Made by a program: the position numbers and the translations under genes
Origin: Anaerolineales bacterium
GTDB taxonomy: Bacteria > Chloroflexota > Anaerolineae > Anaerolineales > Villigracilaceae
Direction: 5' to 3'
DNA: 53,082 bases
Assembly (NCBI GenBank): GCA_029933275.1
Contig: JAOZOM010000001.1
Span: 1 to 53,082, forward strand
Notes under the pieces: model-generated
Told to the model about the DNA's origin: nothing
Databases searched by the model: none
Seen by the model: the letters and a program-made list of their open reading frames with translations, nothing else
Shown here: positions 8,721-18,397 of the stretch, in pieces
How positions within the stretch are numbered: position 1 is the first letter of the stretch
Layout: every line of letters begins with the position of its first letter

Positions 8721-11633
8721 ATGACTAAGCAAATTTTACAAAAACCATCATCAGAAGAATCTACTATCAGTAGGCAAACACGTAATGCTTTCTTCACAGC
8801 TATTATATTCGTACTTGCCTCTTTGATTAATTTTGCTGTTTCAGCCACCGTAAGTCTATCTTCAAAAATGATAGTCTCCTATCTAGATTCTGTTGTTACT
8901 TTTTCTTTTTTCATAATAACAATCATTAGCACCTTTCTTATTCGAAAAGGGAAAAAAGAAAAAGGTGTTTGGCTACTCATCATTTCCTTTGTGCTTACCT
9001 TAGCTTTACGCAATGCCCTTACCACTAATTTAGATAAGGTTCTTGGTATTTTAGCTCTTACGACAATCCCCCTCATTGGGATGCTGACTCTAAAACCAGA
9101 AAAATTCAATCTCACTTTAATAACGGGGATTTTCTCTAGTTCTTTTTACGTTGCTTTTAATATTCTTGCATCCCGCTATTTACCACCCTATCGCCAACTT
9201 TCAGAAGATGTTCCGACAATGGTAAGGACTATTACAATTGCTGTTATTGTCATTTCGCTGATTTTTATCATCACTCTCTATCAACAGCACCGCTTTCTGC
9301 TTATCTCATCAAAAATAACTTTGGTGATGGTTTTCTTTGTGCTCTTTCCCATTCTCTTACTCAGTATGGTAGGAGCCGTATCTCTAAGAAAATCTCTAGC
9401 ACCTCGCCAAGAAGTAGAGATGCACATCAAAGCTGCATTTGTTGCAGACAGCGTTGACGTTTTTATTCGAATGAATAAAAATGAAATTAGAGCCAATAGC
9501 CAAATTTCTATTTTTGAAGAATATCTTTCTCTTCCCGATGACGCATCCAATATTGACGAGATAGAGAAACAAGTTTTTGATAACTTATATTCCTTACGCC
9601 GAAAAAACATATCACAAATTAGCTCTTATGCCATTTTAGATATTTCTGGAAAAAACCTCCTTGATACTACTTCTGAAAATATAGGGAATGATGAAAGTGA
9701 GACAAATTATTTCATCCAAACCCAAAGAACTGGTTTACCTTTTGTTTCAGATATTATCAGAGACCCTACTTCTAATAATTATTTTCTATACTTTAGTGCG
9801 CCCATATACAGTGCAACCACTGGAGAAATGATCGGCATTATCCGCTCAGAATATCGTATCTCTGCTCTGCAAGAATATATCAATAATTATATGGAGATAG
9901 AAGAAGCTAATGATAAAAAGATTTTTGTAGCTCTCCTAACCGAGAAAGAAGTGACTCCAATAGACGATAAAGACCCTTCATCTGTTTATCTTATCTTGAG
10001 AAATAGTGAAAACCCAGATTTCAATCTAAAATCAATCACGCCTCTCACAACCAATATCATCACCCCCTTACAAATTACACACCTTCTCCCTAGCGGGAGT
10101 ACGGCTCAATTATCTTTAGAAGTACCTGACTTTGATGAAGGTTTGCGTAACCGTTCGGTCGCCTCTGTTTTTGAAGCACAAGCATTTCCTAGAGAAAATA
10201 AATTTAATGCCCTTCAAGACGTAATCGCAACCGCCGATATTACAGAGGCTTCTCTCCCCTGGATTATTGTTATTTCTCAAGACCTCAAAACATTCAATGC
10301 ACCTTTCCAGCGACAAAATAACACAAACACACTCCTAGCCATTCTCATCGCCATCACCGCTGCTGTTTTAGCCTATTTTGGGAGTTCATATCTCACAAAA
10401 CCTCTTTTATATCTCGCCAACACAGCTGAGCAAGTAGCAAAGGGAGATTTGGGCGCACGCGCAAAAGTGAATAGCGAAGATGAACTCGGCATATTGGGCA
10501 ATGCTTTCAATAGCATGACAGACCAACTCAACGCCTTAATTACAACACTTGAAGATCGCGTTACGGAACGTACCCAAGACCTAGAGAGAAGCTCTCAGCA
10601 TCTTCGCGCAGCGGTTGAAGTTGGCAAAGCAGCCGCATCCTTACGAAGTCTTGACGAGTTACTTTCTCAAACAACCGAACTGATTAATAAACAATTTGGT
10701 TTCTATCACGCAGGCATCTTTCTGATTGACACCTACGGAAAATATGCTGTGCTTAAAGCGGCAAATAGCAGTGGAGGACGTAGAATGCTCGCCCGCGCGC
10801 ATAAACTCAAAGTCGGAGCAGAAGGTATTGTAGGATACGTTACCCAGACCGGAGAAGCCCGTATCGCTCTTGACGTTGGACAGGATGCCGTTTTCTTTAA
10901 CAACCCTGACCTCCCACAGACTCGCTCCGAAATGGCTCTCCCCCTCATCGCCGGTGGAAAGATTCTTGGTGCGCTAGATATTCAAAGCACAGAAGGTGAA
11001 GCTTTTACAGAGGAAGATACAATCACCTTGCAGGTTTTGGCAGATCAAATTGCAATTGCCATCGAAAATGCTCGTCTCTTTGAAGAAAGCCGAAAGACTC
11101 TAGTAGCAACCCAACGAGCTTATGGCGAGCAAAGCCTTATCGGTTGGCAAGAACTCATTCATCAAGAGAAAAATTATGGCTATCGCAGCAGTAGCGATGG
11201 CAATATTTACCCTATACAAGAAAAAACTAACGAAACTCTCGCTCAAACAATAGAAGAAAATCAAACCAATCTTGACGAAAATGATTTGGTTGCCAATATC
11301 CCCATTACAGTTCGAGGAAAAGCTGTTGGCGCGATTCGCTTAGTAAAGCCAGATAATGCCCAATTATGGACGCAACAAGATTTAGCCTTGGCAGAAGTAC
11401 TAACCACTGAACTCAGCCGAGCTATGGATAGTGCGCGTCTCTTTGATGAGACGAGACAGCAAGCTGATCGAGAACGCGTTGTTGGTGAAATTGCCAATAA
11501 AATGCAAGAAACAATGAACGTAGAATCAGTTGTTCGCTTAGCGGCTGACGAACTCTATAAACTACTAGACCTAGAACTAATTACCATTTATCTTAACGCT
11601 GAAGATGATAAAGGAAAAGAGGAGACCGCATGA
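8721..11633 (+). CDS. Membrane sensor: multi-TM plus Cache, HAMP, GAF, half-GAF, helical tail
   Basis: This 970-residue protein joins both input types found in its neighbours. About seven hydrophobic helices fill residues 15-225. A long extracytoplasmic dCache-like domain follows (about 234-530, with YAILDISGKNLLDT and YFLYFSAPIYS strands). Then come another TM (534-556), HAMP (557-608), a GAF domain (627-788, FGFYHAGIF), the AYGEQSLIGWQEL linker (about 799-820), a half-GAF (854-907) and the shared tail (912-968). The last TM and HAMP are Cache-sensor standard, so a bound small molecule is the likely signal. The stop overlaps the next ATG by four bases (ATGA). Confidence 0.86.
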   Translation: MTKQILQKPSSEESTISRQTRNAFFTAIIFVLASLINFAVSATVSLSSKMIVSYLDSVVTFSFFIITIISTFLIRKGKKEKGVWLLIISFVLTLALRNALTTNLDKVLGILALTTIPLIGMLTLKPEKFNLTLITGIFSSSFYVAFNILASRYLPPYRQLSEDVPTMVRTITIAVIVISLIFIITLYQQHRFLLISSKITLVMVFFVLFPILLLSMVGAVSLRKSLAPRQEVEMHIKAAFVADSVDVFIRMNKNEIRANSQISIFEEYLSLPDDASNIDEIEKQVFDNLYSLRRKNISQISSYAILDISGKNLLDTTSENIGNDESETNYFIQTQRTGLPFVSDIIRDPTSNNYFLYFSAPIYSATTGEMIGIIRSEYRISALQEYINNYMEIEEANDKKIFVALLTEKEVTPIDDKDPSSVYLILRNSENPDFNLKSITPLTTNIITPLQITHLLPSGSTAQLSLEVPDFDEGLRNRSVASVFEAQAFPRENKFNALQDVIATADITEASLPWIIVISQDLKTFNAPFQRQNNTNTLLAILIAITAAVLAYFGSSYLTKPLLYLANTAEQVAKGDLGARAKVNSEDELGILGNAFNSMTDQLNALITTLEDRVTERTQDLERSSQHLRAAVEVGKAAASLRSLDELLSQTTELINKQFGFYHAGIFLIDTYGKYAVLKAANSSGGRRMLARAHKLKVGAEGIVGYVTQTGEARIALDVGQDAVFFNNPDLPQTRSEMALPLIAGGKILGALDIQSTEGEAFTEEDTITLQVLADQIAIAIENARLFEESRKTLVATQRAYGEQSLIGWQELIHQEKNYGYRSSSDGNIYPIQEKTNETLAQTIEENQTNLDENDLVANIPITVRGKAVGAIRLVKPDNAQLWTQQDLALAEVLTTELSRAMDSARLFDETRQQADRERVVGEIANKMQETMNVESVVRLAADELYKLLDLELITIYLNAEDDKGKEETA

Positions 11634-13294
11634 TATCTCTCCCGACCTCCCAACCACAGAAAAATCCAGACGCTATAAAAGTTTGGCAGGAAACCGTTTT
11701 TAATAACATCGCAAAATTTATCGGCATTGCGGGAAGCGCAGTTTACTTAATCTATGTGGCTCTAAATTATCAAAAAACGAGTCCTGCACTTATCTTGGTT
11801 TATACAATTGCCTATTTGTTGGTTTTGGGAGCAGCCTTCGTCCTGCGCGTACCCATGATGTATCGAGTGATAATTTTTGCCTCGATGGTTTTAGCTATTG
11901 GTATTTCTGCTTCACTTGAAAGTGCCGCTGTAGGCGATGGACGCATTTGGTTCATCTTATCTGCATTTTTCGCTGTAGCTTTTTTGGGGCGAAGAGCTGG
12001 ATTATTTTTCGTCTTCCTAATTTCTATTATCTGGGGAGTATTAGGTTATCTTTTTACCTCAGAAATCATCCCACAACCTGAAGTAGCGCAATACTCTTTC
12101 TCCATTTGGGGAGGGACTACAGTTACACTTTTCGCTGTTGCGTTGATTATAATTTTAACAATCAATGCTCTTTTGGTTAACCTAGGTCAAAATATAGAAA
12201 AAAGCGATGCCTTAGCACAAAAATCTAAAGAACAAGCACGGCAAGTCGAAACACAAAAAATAGCCCTAGAACGACGGGCAAATGCTCTAGAAGCATCTGC
12301 TCGAATTAGCCGTCAGATAGCCTCTATAACCTTGCATCAAGATATATTGAATGAAGCACCAAAGCTTTTTCGTGAAGAATTTTCTTTGAACAGCGTCTCT
12401 ATTTTCTTGTTGAATACAGAAAATATGCTTCGGTTGACATCCTGTAGTGGTTGGAATGAGCAAGCCAAACCCACGCGTGACTACGTCCTATCCCTTGATA
12501 AAGATATCGCGGGGATGGCTATCCTAAATGATCGAGCTTATTCCGATACCGATACCGAAGTCAAATTAGAAGTAGCTCTTCCTGAAACACAATCTTATTC
12601 CGTTATTCCACTGCGTGGACGTGATAAAACGCTCGGCGTTTTTATTTTACAAAGTGAATCTCCCTCAGCTTTTGGCGCAGAACGTCTTTCTATTTTACAG
12701 ATGCTTGTCAATCACGTTGCTATCCTTCTTGAAAATGCCGATTTATTAGTGCAAAAAGAACATGCCTTAGAAGCCGAAAGACGTGCTTATGGAGAAATTG
12801 CTCAAACAGATTGGAAAGATTTTATAAAGTCTCAAAATTATGCCGGTTATAGGCGGGACGAGAAAGGTCTGACACTCACTTCTACTAAACCGTATCTTCC
12901 GGAAGAGAAACGGGTAGAAGCTGAACAGGTTCCTATTAGAATTCGAGGCAAAATTATCGGGCATATTGATGCGCACAAAGCTAAAAATAGAGCTTGGACT
13001 GCCTCTGAAAAAGAGTTGCTGCATATTTTAGCTTCACGCTTGGAAACAGCGATGGATAGTGCGCGTCTTTATCAAGATTCGCAACAACGAGTTGAACGAG
13101 AGCGGATTATTAGTGAAACCTCTGCCCAAATACGAGAAAGTTTAGATATTGAAAGCGTGCTTGAAACAGCTGCTCGTGAATTGAGAAACGCTTTGGATCT
13201 CTCAGAAGCAGAAATTTGGATCAATGCAGAAAATATACAAGGAATGGATAACACACCATCCATAAACCTCGAGAAAGAAGATAAAAAATCGTGA
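11630..13294 (+). CDS. Membrane sensor: multi-TM, coiled coil, divergent GAF, half-GAF, tail
   Basis: This 554-residue paralogue has about six TM helices in residues 25-185 (including VGDGRIWFILSAFFAV) and a coiled coil (185-225). Its GAF domain (221-371) is the most divergent of the set: it lacks the YYHAGIF core and is shorter, so its ligand is probably different or absent. The linker RRAYGEIAQTDWKDFI (about 385-400), the half-GAF (431-481) and the tail (484-537) match the family. The start is supported by GAGGAG just upstream, inside the end of the preceding gene, and by the ATGA overlap. No output domain is seen. Confidence 0.85.
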   Translation: MISLPTSQPQKNPDAIKVWQETVFNNIAKFIGIAGSAVYLIYVALNYQKTSPALILVYTIAYLLVLGAAFVLRVPMMYRVIIFASMVLAIGISASLESAAVGDGRIWFILSAFFAVAFLGRRAGLFFVFLISIIWGVLGYLFTSEIIPQPEVAQYSFSIWGGTTVTLFAVALIIILTINALLVNLGQNIEKSDALAQKSKEQARQVETQKIALERRANALEASARISRQIASITLHQDILNEAPKLFREEFSLNSVSIFLLNTENMLRLTSCSGWNEQAKPTRDYVLSLDKDIAGMAILNDRAYSDTDTEVKLEVALPETQSYSVIPLRGRDKTLGVFILQSESPSAFGAERLSILQMLVNHVAILLENADLLVQKEHALEAERRAYGEIAQTDWKDFIKSQNYAGYRRDEKGLTLTSTKPYLPEEKRVEAEQVPIRIRGKIIGHIDAHKAKNRAWTASEKELLHILASRLETAMDSARLYQDSQQRVERERIISETSAQIRESLDIESVLETAARELRNALDLSEAEIWINAENIQGMDNTPSINLEKEDKKS

Positions 13295-13319
13295 TACCCA
13301 TGGTTATAGGAAGATACCG

Positions 13320-15014
13320 ATGCGTAATTTGACGAGGAAGCTATTTACTCCACCCATTTTTGAAGAAGATGAGGATAAAACTCGTTCGGCTGAGTTGCTT
13401 AATGCTATTTTATTCAGCGGATATTTATTCATTATTCTTATTTTGGTCGCTCTGTTGGTTGGTGATGCCCCGATCAATATGATTGTTATTATCACAATTC
13501 TTCTTTTCTCTGTCTTCGTCTTACACCTTTTCTTACGAAAAGGCTACGTTCAAGAAACAAGCATTATTCTTGTCGTTTTTATGACCTTAGCATTAACCGT
13601 CACAATAGCAATTGGAGGTTCTATCCGCGCTGCCTCTATTTCATTTTATATTCTAGCAAGTATCGTCAGCGGTTTACTCATTAGCACGCAAGCTCTTTAT
13701 TGGTCTGCCTTTGTTAATACAATCATTGTTTTTATCTTGCTTTGGGCAGAAAATACAGGAAACCTCCCAGACGCAACATACGCTCCCAGCCTCCAACCGG
13801 GGATTATATTTGCAGCAGCCTCAATGATGACGGCTCTTTTGCTTAGCCTAGCCCTTAATAGATTAAACCAAGCTCTACGCCGAGTAAAACGCGAAAAAGA
13901 ACTTGCAATACGTAATCTTGATTTAGAAAAACGTGTAAAAGAACGCACTGCCGAATTGGAAAGAAATTCCTCTTATCGGGAAAGTGCCGCCGAAGTTAGC
14001 CGAGCAATCGCCTCACTCATTGATACAGATGAACTCATCTGGCAAGTTGTAAATTTGATTAAGGAACGCTTTAATCTTTATTATGTGGGTCTCTTTCTTG
14101 TAGATTCAAGTGAAAAATGGGCAATCCTGAGAGCAGGCACGGGAGAAGCTGGTAAAGCGATGCTAGAAAATGAACATCGTCTCAAAATTGGCGAAGGCAT
14201 GATTGGATGGTGTATAGCCAATGCCAAAGCTAGGATTGCCCTAGACGTTGGCGAGGATGCTGTTCGCTTTGACAACCCTCATTTACCAGAAACTCATTCC
14301 GAGGGAGCATTGCCGCTTCGCTCGCGGGGACAGGTGCTCGGCGCACTGACAATTCAGAGCCGTGAAAAGGCAGCTTTCACCTCCGAAATTATCACCATTC
14401 TCCAAACAATGGTTGATCAAATAGCCATTGCGATTGACAACGCACAGTTATTAGCACAAAACGAAGCCGCATTGAAAGCTGAACGCAAAGCTTACGGTGA
14501 ATTAAGCCGAGAAGATTGGCTCGAAATTCTACAAAGACAAAAAACATTCAGCTATCTCTCTAATGCGCCAAATAGCGTTTACCCCATTCAACATAAAAAA
14601 TCGTCCGAAACTCTACGAAATCTTCAAGAAAAGCGGTTTTTAGAAGATGATGGATTAACCGCATTCATCCCTATCAAAATTCGCGGATATTTACTCGGCG
14701 GTATCAGGTTACGCAAAGAAAAGAATATCTGGACAAAAGAGCAATTGGATCTGGCAGAAACTTTAGCTAGTCAAATTAGCATATCCTTAGAAAGCGCACG
14801 TCTTTTTGACCAAAGTCAACGCCGTGCTGTACGAGAACGTATTATTGGGCAAGCAGGAGCAAAAATGAGAGAAACGCTCAACATAGAAAGTGTCTTAGAA
14901 ACAGCAGCAAAAGAATTACATAAAGCTCTCGGAGGCATGGAAACTAAGGTTTGGATTGCACCAGAAAATGATGATAATTCAAAGCTTAGGTTTAAGAAGG
15001 AAAATCAATCATGA
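13320..15014 (+). CDS. Membrane sensor: multi-TM, coiled coil, GAF, half-GAF, tail
   Basis: This 564-residue sensor begins MRNLTRKLFTPPIFEEDEDK, very like the start of the paralogue at 18398 (LFPPVFEDQERTK), so the two form a subpair. About six TM helices lie between residues 25 and 190, with a GGSIRAASISFYILASIVSG segment. A coiled coil leads to GAF (219-379, FNLYYVGLF, NPHLPETHSEGALPL), the linker RKAYGELSREDWLEIL (387-414), a half-GAF (446-499) and the tail (501-554). AGGAAG precedes ATG 13320. Its last four bases (ATGA) overlap the substrate-binding protein gene, which ties that lipoprotein to the sensors. Confidence 0.86.
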   Translation: MRNLTRKLFTPPIFEEDEDKTRSAELLNAILFSGYLFIILILVALLVGDAPINMIVIITILLFSVFVLHLFLRKGYVQETSIILVVFMTLALTVTIAIGGSIRAASISFYILASIVSGLLISTQALYWSAFVNTIIVFILLWAENTGNLPDATYAPSLQPGIIFAAASMMTALLLSLALNRLNQALRRVKREKELAIRNLDLEKRVKERTAELERNSSYRESAAEVSRAIASLIDTDELIWQVVNLIKERFNLYYVGLFLVDSSEKWAILRAGTGEAGKAMLENEHRLKIGEGMIGWCIANAKARIALDVGEDAVRFDNPHLPETHSEGALPLRSRGQVLGALTIQSREKAAFTSEIITILQTMVDQIAIAIDNAQLLAQNEAALKAERKAYGELSREDWLEILQRQKTFSYLSNAPNSVYPIQHKKSSETLRNLQEKRFLEDDGLTAFIPIKIRGYLLGGIRLRKEKNIWTKEQLDLAETLASQISISLESARLFDQSQRRAVRERIIGQAGAKMRETLNIESVLETAAKELHKALGGMETKVWIAPENDDNSKLRFKKENQS

Positions 15015-16162
15015 AACTCAAAACAAGATCATTTTTCGCATTAATCGTAATCCTGTTTTCTAGCATCCTATCAGCTTGCACCACAGCAGAGAAAGAAATT
15101 TCTGAAATCAGAATCGGGGTCATCGCACCAATTACTGGGGCAATTTCTACCGTAGGAAAATCCACGGTTAATGCTGCTGAACTAGCCGTGAGAGAAATAA
15201 ATGAAAATGGTGGTTTAACTATCAATGATGCAAAATATAAAATCACGCTCATTATTGTTGATAATCAAGATAATGAACAAGAGACTGCCGCTGCGGTTCA
15301 AAAATTGATTAACCAAGATAATGTTGTCGCTATTATCGGACCGCAAGCTAGCCGAAACGCGATTCCAGCCGCTAATATCGCTGAAAATGCGGGCATTCCA
15401 ATGATCAGCCCGTGGTCAACAAATCCTGCCACAACAGCAGGGAAAAGCTATGTCTTTCGCGTCGCCTTTATCGATTCGTTTCAAGGACAAGTAATGGCAC
15501 GGTTTACCTTTGAAGAGTTTGGTGGGGAAAAAATTGCCGTGCTTTACGATATAGCCAGTGATTACAATAAAGGTATCGCTGAGATCTATAAAAAGATTGT
15601 TGAAGATGCGGGTGGAAAAATCGTTGCCTTCGAATCTTATACAACAGGAGAAGAAGATTTTAGCGAACAGCTTCAACGCATAAAAGACAGTGGAGCAACC
15701 CTTCTCTTTTTACCCAATTATTACAACGAAGTACCTCAGCAAGTCCAACAAGCAAAAGAATTAGGAATCACCGCTACCTTTATTGGGAGCGATGCGTGGA
15801 GCGGCATTCCGGAAGAAGATCTCGATTTACTTGAGGGAAGTTTCTTTAGTACACATTATTCCCCTGATATTGCCAATGAAGCTGCTCAAATTTTTATCCA
15901 ATCCTATCAACAAAGCTACAATGTAGTTCCCGACGATGTTGCCGCATTGACCTACGATGCGTTCGGTCTGCTTTTTCAAGCTATCCAAACACAAGATGAG
16001 GCAAACCCAGAGGCTATTCGAGCTGGTTTAGCCGCAACAGAGGCTTATTCTGGCATCACGGGAACAATGGAATATCGAGGTACAGGTGACCCAATTAAGA
16101 GCGCAGTTATTTTGAAAATAGAAAATGGACAGTTTGTATTTTACAAACAAGCCAGCCCCTAA
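15011..16162 (+). CDS. LivK-type amino-acid (or similar) binding lipoprotein
   Basis: The 383-residue protein has a lipoprotein signal peptide ending in LSAC with Cys23 as the lipidated residue. A type I periplasmic-binding fold follows, with the leucine/branched-chain family signatures IRIGVIAPITGAIS near the N-terminus and VVAIIGPQASRNAIPAANIAE in the middle. Such proteins usually deliver amino acids, amides or urea to an ABC importer. Here no permease or ATPase is nearby. The gene sits between two membrane sensors and overlaps the first by ATGA, so a role as ligand-presenting subunit for a sensor is more likely than transport. AAGGA lies upstream of ATG 15011. The ligand is unknown. Confidence 0.9.
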   Translation: MKLKTRSFFALIVILFSSILSACTTAEKEISEIRIGVIAPITGAISTVGKSTVNAAELAVREINENGGLTINDAKYKITLIIVDNQDNEQETAAAVQKLINQDNVVAIIGPQASRNAIPAANIAENAGIPMISPWSTNPATTAGKSYVFRVAFIDSFQGQVMARFTFEEFGGEKIAVLYDIASDYNKGIAEIYKKIVEDAGGKIVAFESYTTGEEDFSEQLQRIKDSGATLLFLPNYYNEVPQQVQQAKELGITATFIGSDAWSGIPEEDLDLLEGSFFSTHYSPDIANEAAQIFIQSYQQSYNVVPDDVAALTYDAFGLLFQAIQTQDEANPEAIRAGLAATEAYSGITGTMEYRGTGDPIKSAVILKIENGQFVFYKQASP

Positions 16163-16175
16163 TGGAGGTTTCCTC

Positions 16176-18383
16176 GTGATTGAACGCATGATGAATTTTT
16201 GGCAAGGCAGTATCAAAACACGCCTAATCGGCTATTTCATGTTGCTTGCCCTTACTATAGCCAGCGTAGGACCCTTCCTCACCTTTACTTACTCGAAAAA
16301 AGCATTAGAAACATCGGTAATTAATCGTTTACACACCGCAACCACCCTAAAAGAGTCTGAATTAAATCGCTGGGTCTCTGACCGTGAAAAGGATATAACA
16401 CTTTTATCGCAAGAACCTGCATTACTTATTCAAGCAGAAATTCTACTCTCAGCGAAAACCTCTGATCCTTTCTACTCTCCCTCTTATCAAAATTTATCCG
16501 CTTATTTTCAAAACATTCTAAACTATAACGATAATTTTTCTGAAATCTTTCTTCTTACTGACGTAGGGGGAAAAATTGTCTTATCAACAAACCATGAACA
16601 AGAAGGAGAATATCGCGTTACCGATAAATATTTCACCGAAGGTCGTCTTGCACTCTACTCGCAACATATTTACCCTTCTCCAACGACCGGTAAACCGATT
16701 ATGACCATTGCCATTCCCGTTATCAACAGAAATGGTCAACATATTGGCGTTTTAGCAGCAAATCTCAATATGAAAAAACTAGATGAAATTATTCTCGAGC
16801 GGGCTGGATTAGGGAAAAGCGGCGAAACTTATCTCGTTGATCGATTTAATAGCTTTGTATCCGCAACAAAATATGGAGAAAACAAATTTCCACGTGGAGT
16901 CCATACAACAGGAATTGACGCAGCCCTCTCAGGAGAAGATGGAGCAGGACTATATCTAAACTATGAAGATATTCCTGTTGTAGGTGTTTATCAATGGGTG
17001 GACGGACAAGAAATTGCTCTCCTGGCAGAAATTAGTCAAGACGAAGCCTTCGCTCTTGCCCGAGAGTTGACTTTAAAAATTCTACTAATCGGTTTGGCTT
17101 CAGTCCTACTTGCAGGCGTTGGGGTCTACTTTGTTGCACAACAAATCACTCGCCCTATTCTTGCAATCACAGCAACAGCAACAGAAATTGCAGGTGGAGA
17201 CCTTAGCCAATCTGCGCCAGTACTCACAAAAGATGAAATCGGCATTTTAGCACAGTCTTTTAACAGCGTCACAACAAGAGTCAGAGAATTAATTAATACG
17301 CTCGAAGAGCGCGTCGAAGAACGTACCCGTGCGCTCAAACTGCATACAACTTATCTCAAAGGCGCAGCTGAGGTAAGCCGAGCCGCAGCAACATTCACCG
17401 ATTCTGAACAACTTTCCCGTCAAGTAGTCGAACTAATTCGAGAGTATTTTGATTTCTATTATGTTGGACTTTTCCTTGTTGATAAAAACAGAAAATATAC
17501 CATTTTAAAGGCAGGCTCAGGGAAAGAAGGCGAAAGAATGCTTGCCGAAAATTACCGTCTAAAAATTGATGAGGGGATGATTGGATGGGCAATTCAAAAT
17601 GAAAAACCGCGTATTGCTTCAGATATAAGCAAGGATACCGTTCGCAAAAACGACTCTGGTTTGTCTAAAACACGATCAGAAGCCGCATTGCCGTTACGCT
17701 CACGAGGACACGTATTTGGCGCACTAACGGTACAAAGCAATGAGGCAAATGCCTTCACATCGCAAATCATCACGACTCTGCAAACAATGGCAGACCAAAT
17801 CGCGGTCGCGTTCGATAACGCCGAGCTTCTTGCCAAAAGTGAAGCTGCTTTAGAGGCAGAACGGCGTGCCTACGGCGAATTTAGTAACCAATCTTGGCGA
17901 GCATTAATCCAAGCTGGTGAAATTCCAACTTATAAGGTCAATACAGAAGGAGTCACAGAGACAATTCCCCGCGAAGAAAACCCAGAAGAGATCAAAGCCA
18001 TCCACGAAGGAAAAATCATCCAAAAAGAGGACAAATCAATTTTACTCCCCATCAAAAGTCATGGGAAAGTTCTCGGTGGCATTCGCATTACACAAAAAAA
18101 CGAAAGCGAAAAATGGACAAAAGAACAAATTCAATTAGCCGAAACACTCGCTGAACAACTCAGTGTAGCCTTAGAAAGTGCCCGTCTCTTTGAAGAAACA
18201 CAACGCAAAGCGCAGCGAGAAGCAATTATCTCTGATATCTCCACAAAAATTGGTGCTTCTATTCAAATGGATTCCATCATTCAAACCACAGTCAAAGAAC
18301 TTGGCGATGCCCTAAACGTACCTGAAATTGCCTTTCGCTTAACAGGACCACAAAAATCCGATATGCAAAGTGAAGTTGCTTAG
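16176..18383 (+). CDS. Membrane sensor: Cache, HAMP, GAF, half-GAF, tail
   Basis: I place the start at GTG 16176, because GGAGG at 16164-16168 is correctly spaced for it. An ATG at 16125 would run back into the lipoprotein gene, and ATG 16188 is too far from the ribosome site. This gives 735 residues: TM1 (about 14-34), an extracytoplasmic dCache-like domain (45-295, with YFTEGRLALYSQHIY and PTTGKPIMTIAIPV), TM2 (299-320), HAMP (322-375), GAF (390-552, FDFYYVGLF), the linker RRAYGEFSNQSWRALI (about 560-587), a half-GAF and the shared tail. It lies directly after the binding protein, which makes it the best candidate partner for that lipoprotein. Confidence 0.87.
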   Translation: MIERMMNFWQGSIKTRLIGYFMLLALTIASVGPFLTFTYSKKALETSVINRLHTATTLKESELNRWVSDREKDITLLSQEPALLIQAEILLSAKTSDPFYSPSYQNLSAYFQNILNYNDNFSEIFLLTDVGGKIVLSTNHEQEGEYRVTDKYFTEGRLALYSQHIYPSPTTGKPIMTIAIPVINRNGQHIGVLAANLNMKKLDEIILERAGLGKSGETYLVDRFNSFVSATKYGENKFPRGVHTTGIDAALSGEDGAGLYLNYEDIPVVGVYQWVDGQEIALLAEISQDEAFALARELTLKILLIGLASVLLAGVGVYFVAQQITRPILAITATATEIAGGDLSQSAPVLTKDEIGILAQSFNSVTTRVRELINTLEERVEERTRALKLHTTYLKGAAEVSRAAATFTDSEQLSRQVVELIREYFDFYYVGLFLVDKNRKYTILKAGSGKEGERMLAENYRLKIDEGMIGWAIQNEKPRIASDISKDTVRKNDSGLSKTRSEAALPLRSRGHVFGALTVQSNEANAFTSQIITTLQTMADQIAVAFDNAELLAKSEAALEAERRAYGEFSNQSWRALIQAGEIPTYKVNTEGVTETIPREENPEEIKAIHEGKIIQKEDKSILLPIKSHGKVLGGIRITQKNESEKWTKEQIQLAETLAEQLSVALESARLFEETQRKAQREAIISDISTKIGASIQMDSIIQTTVKELGDALNVPEIAFRLTGPQKSDMQSEVA

Positions 18384-18397
18384 CTAAGGAAAGAACC

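Noticed and set aside
16125..16175. ATG 16125 as the start of the Cache-HAMP sensor
   Set aside because: It would overlap the binding-protein gene by 38 bases without a ribosome site, whereas GTG 16176 has a well-placed GGAGG.
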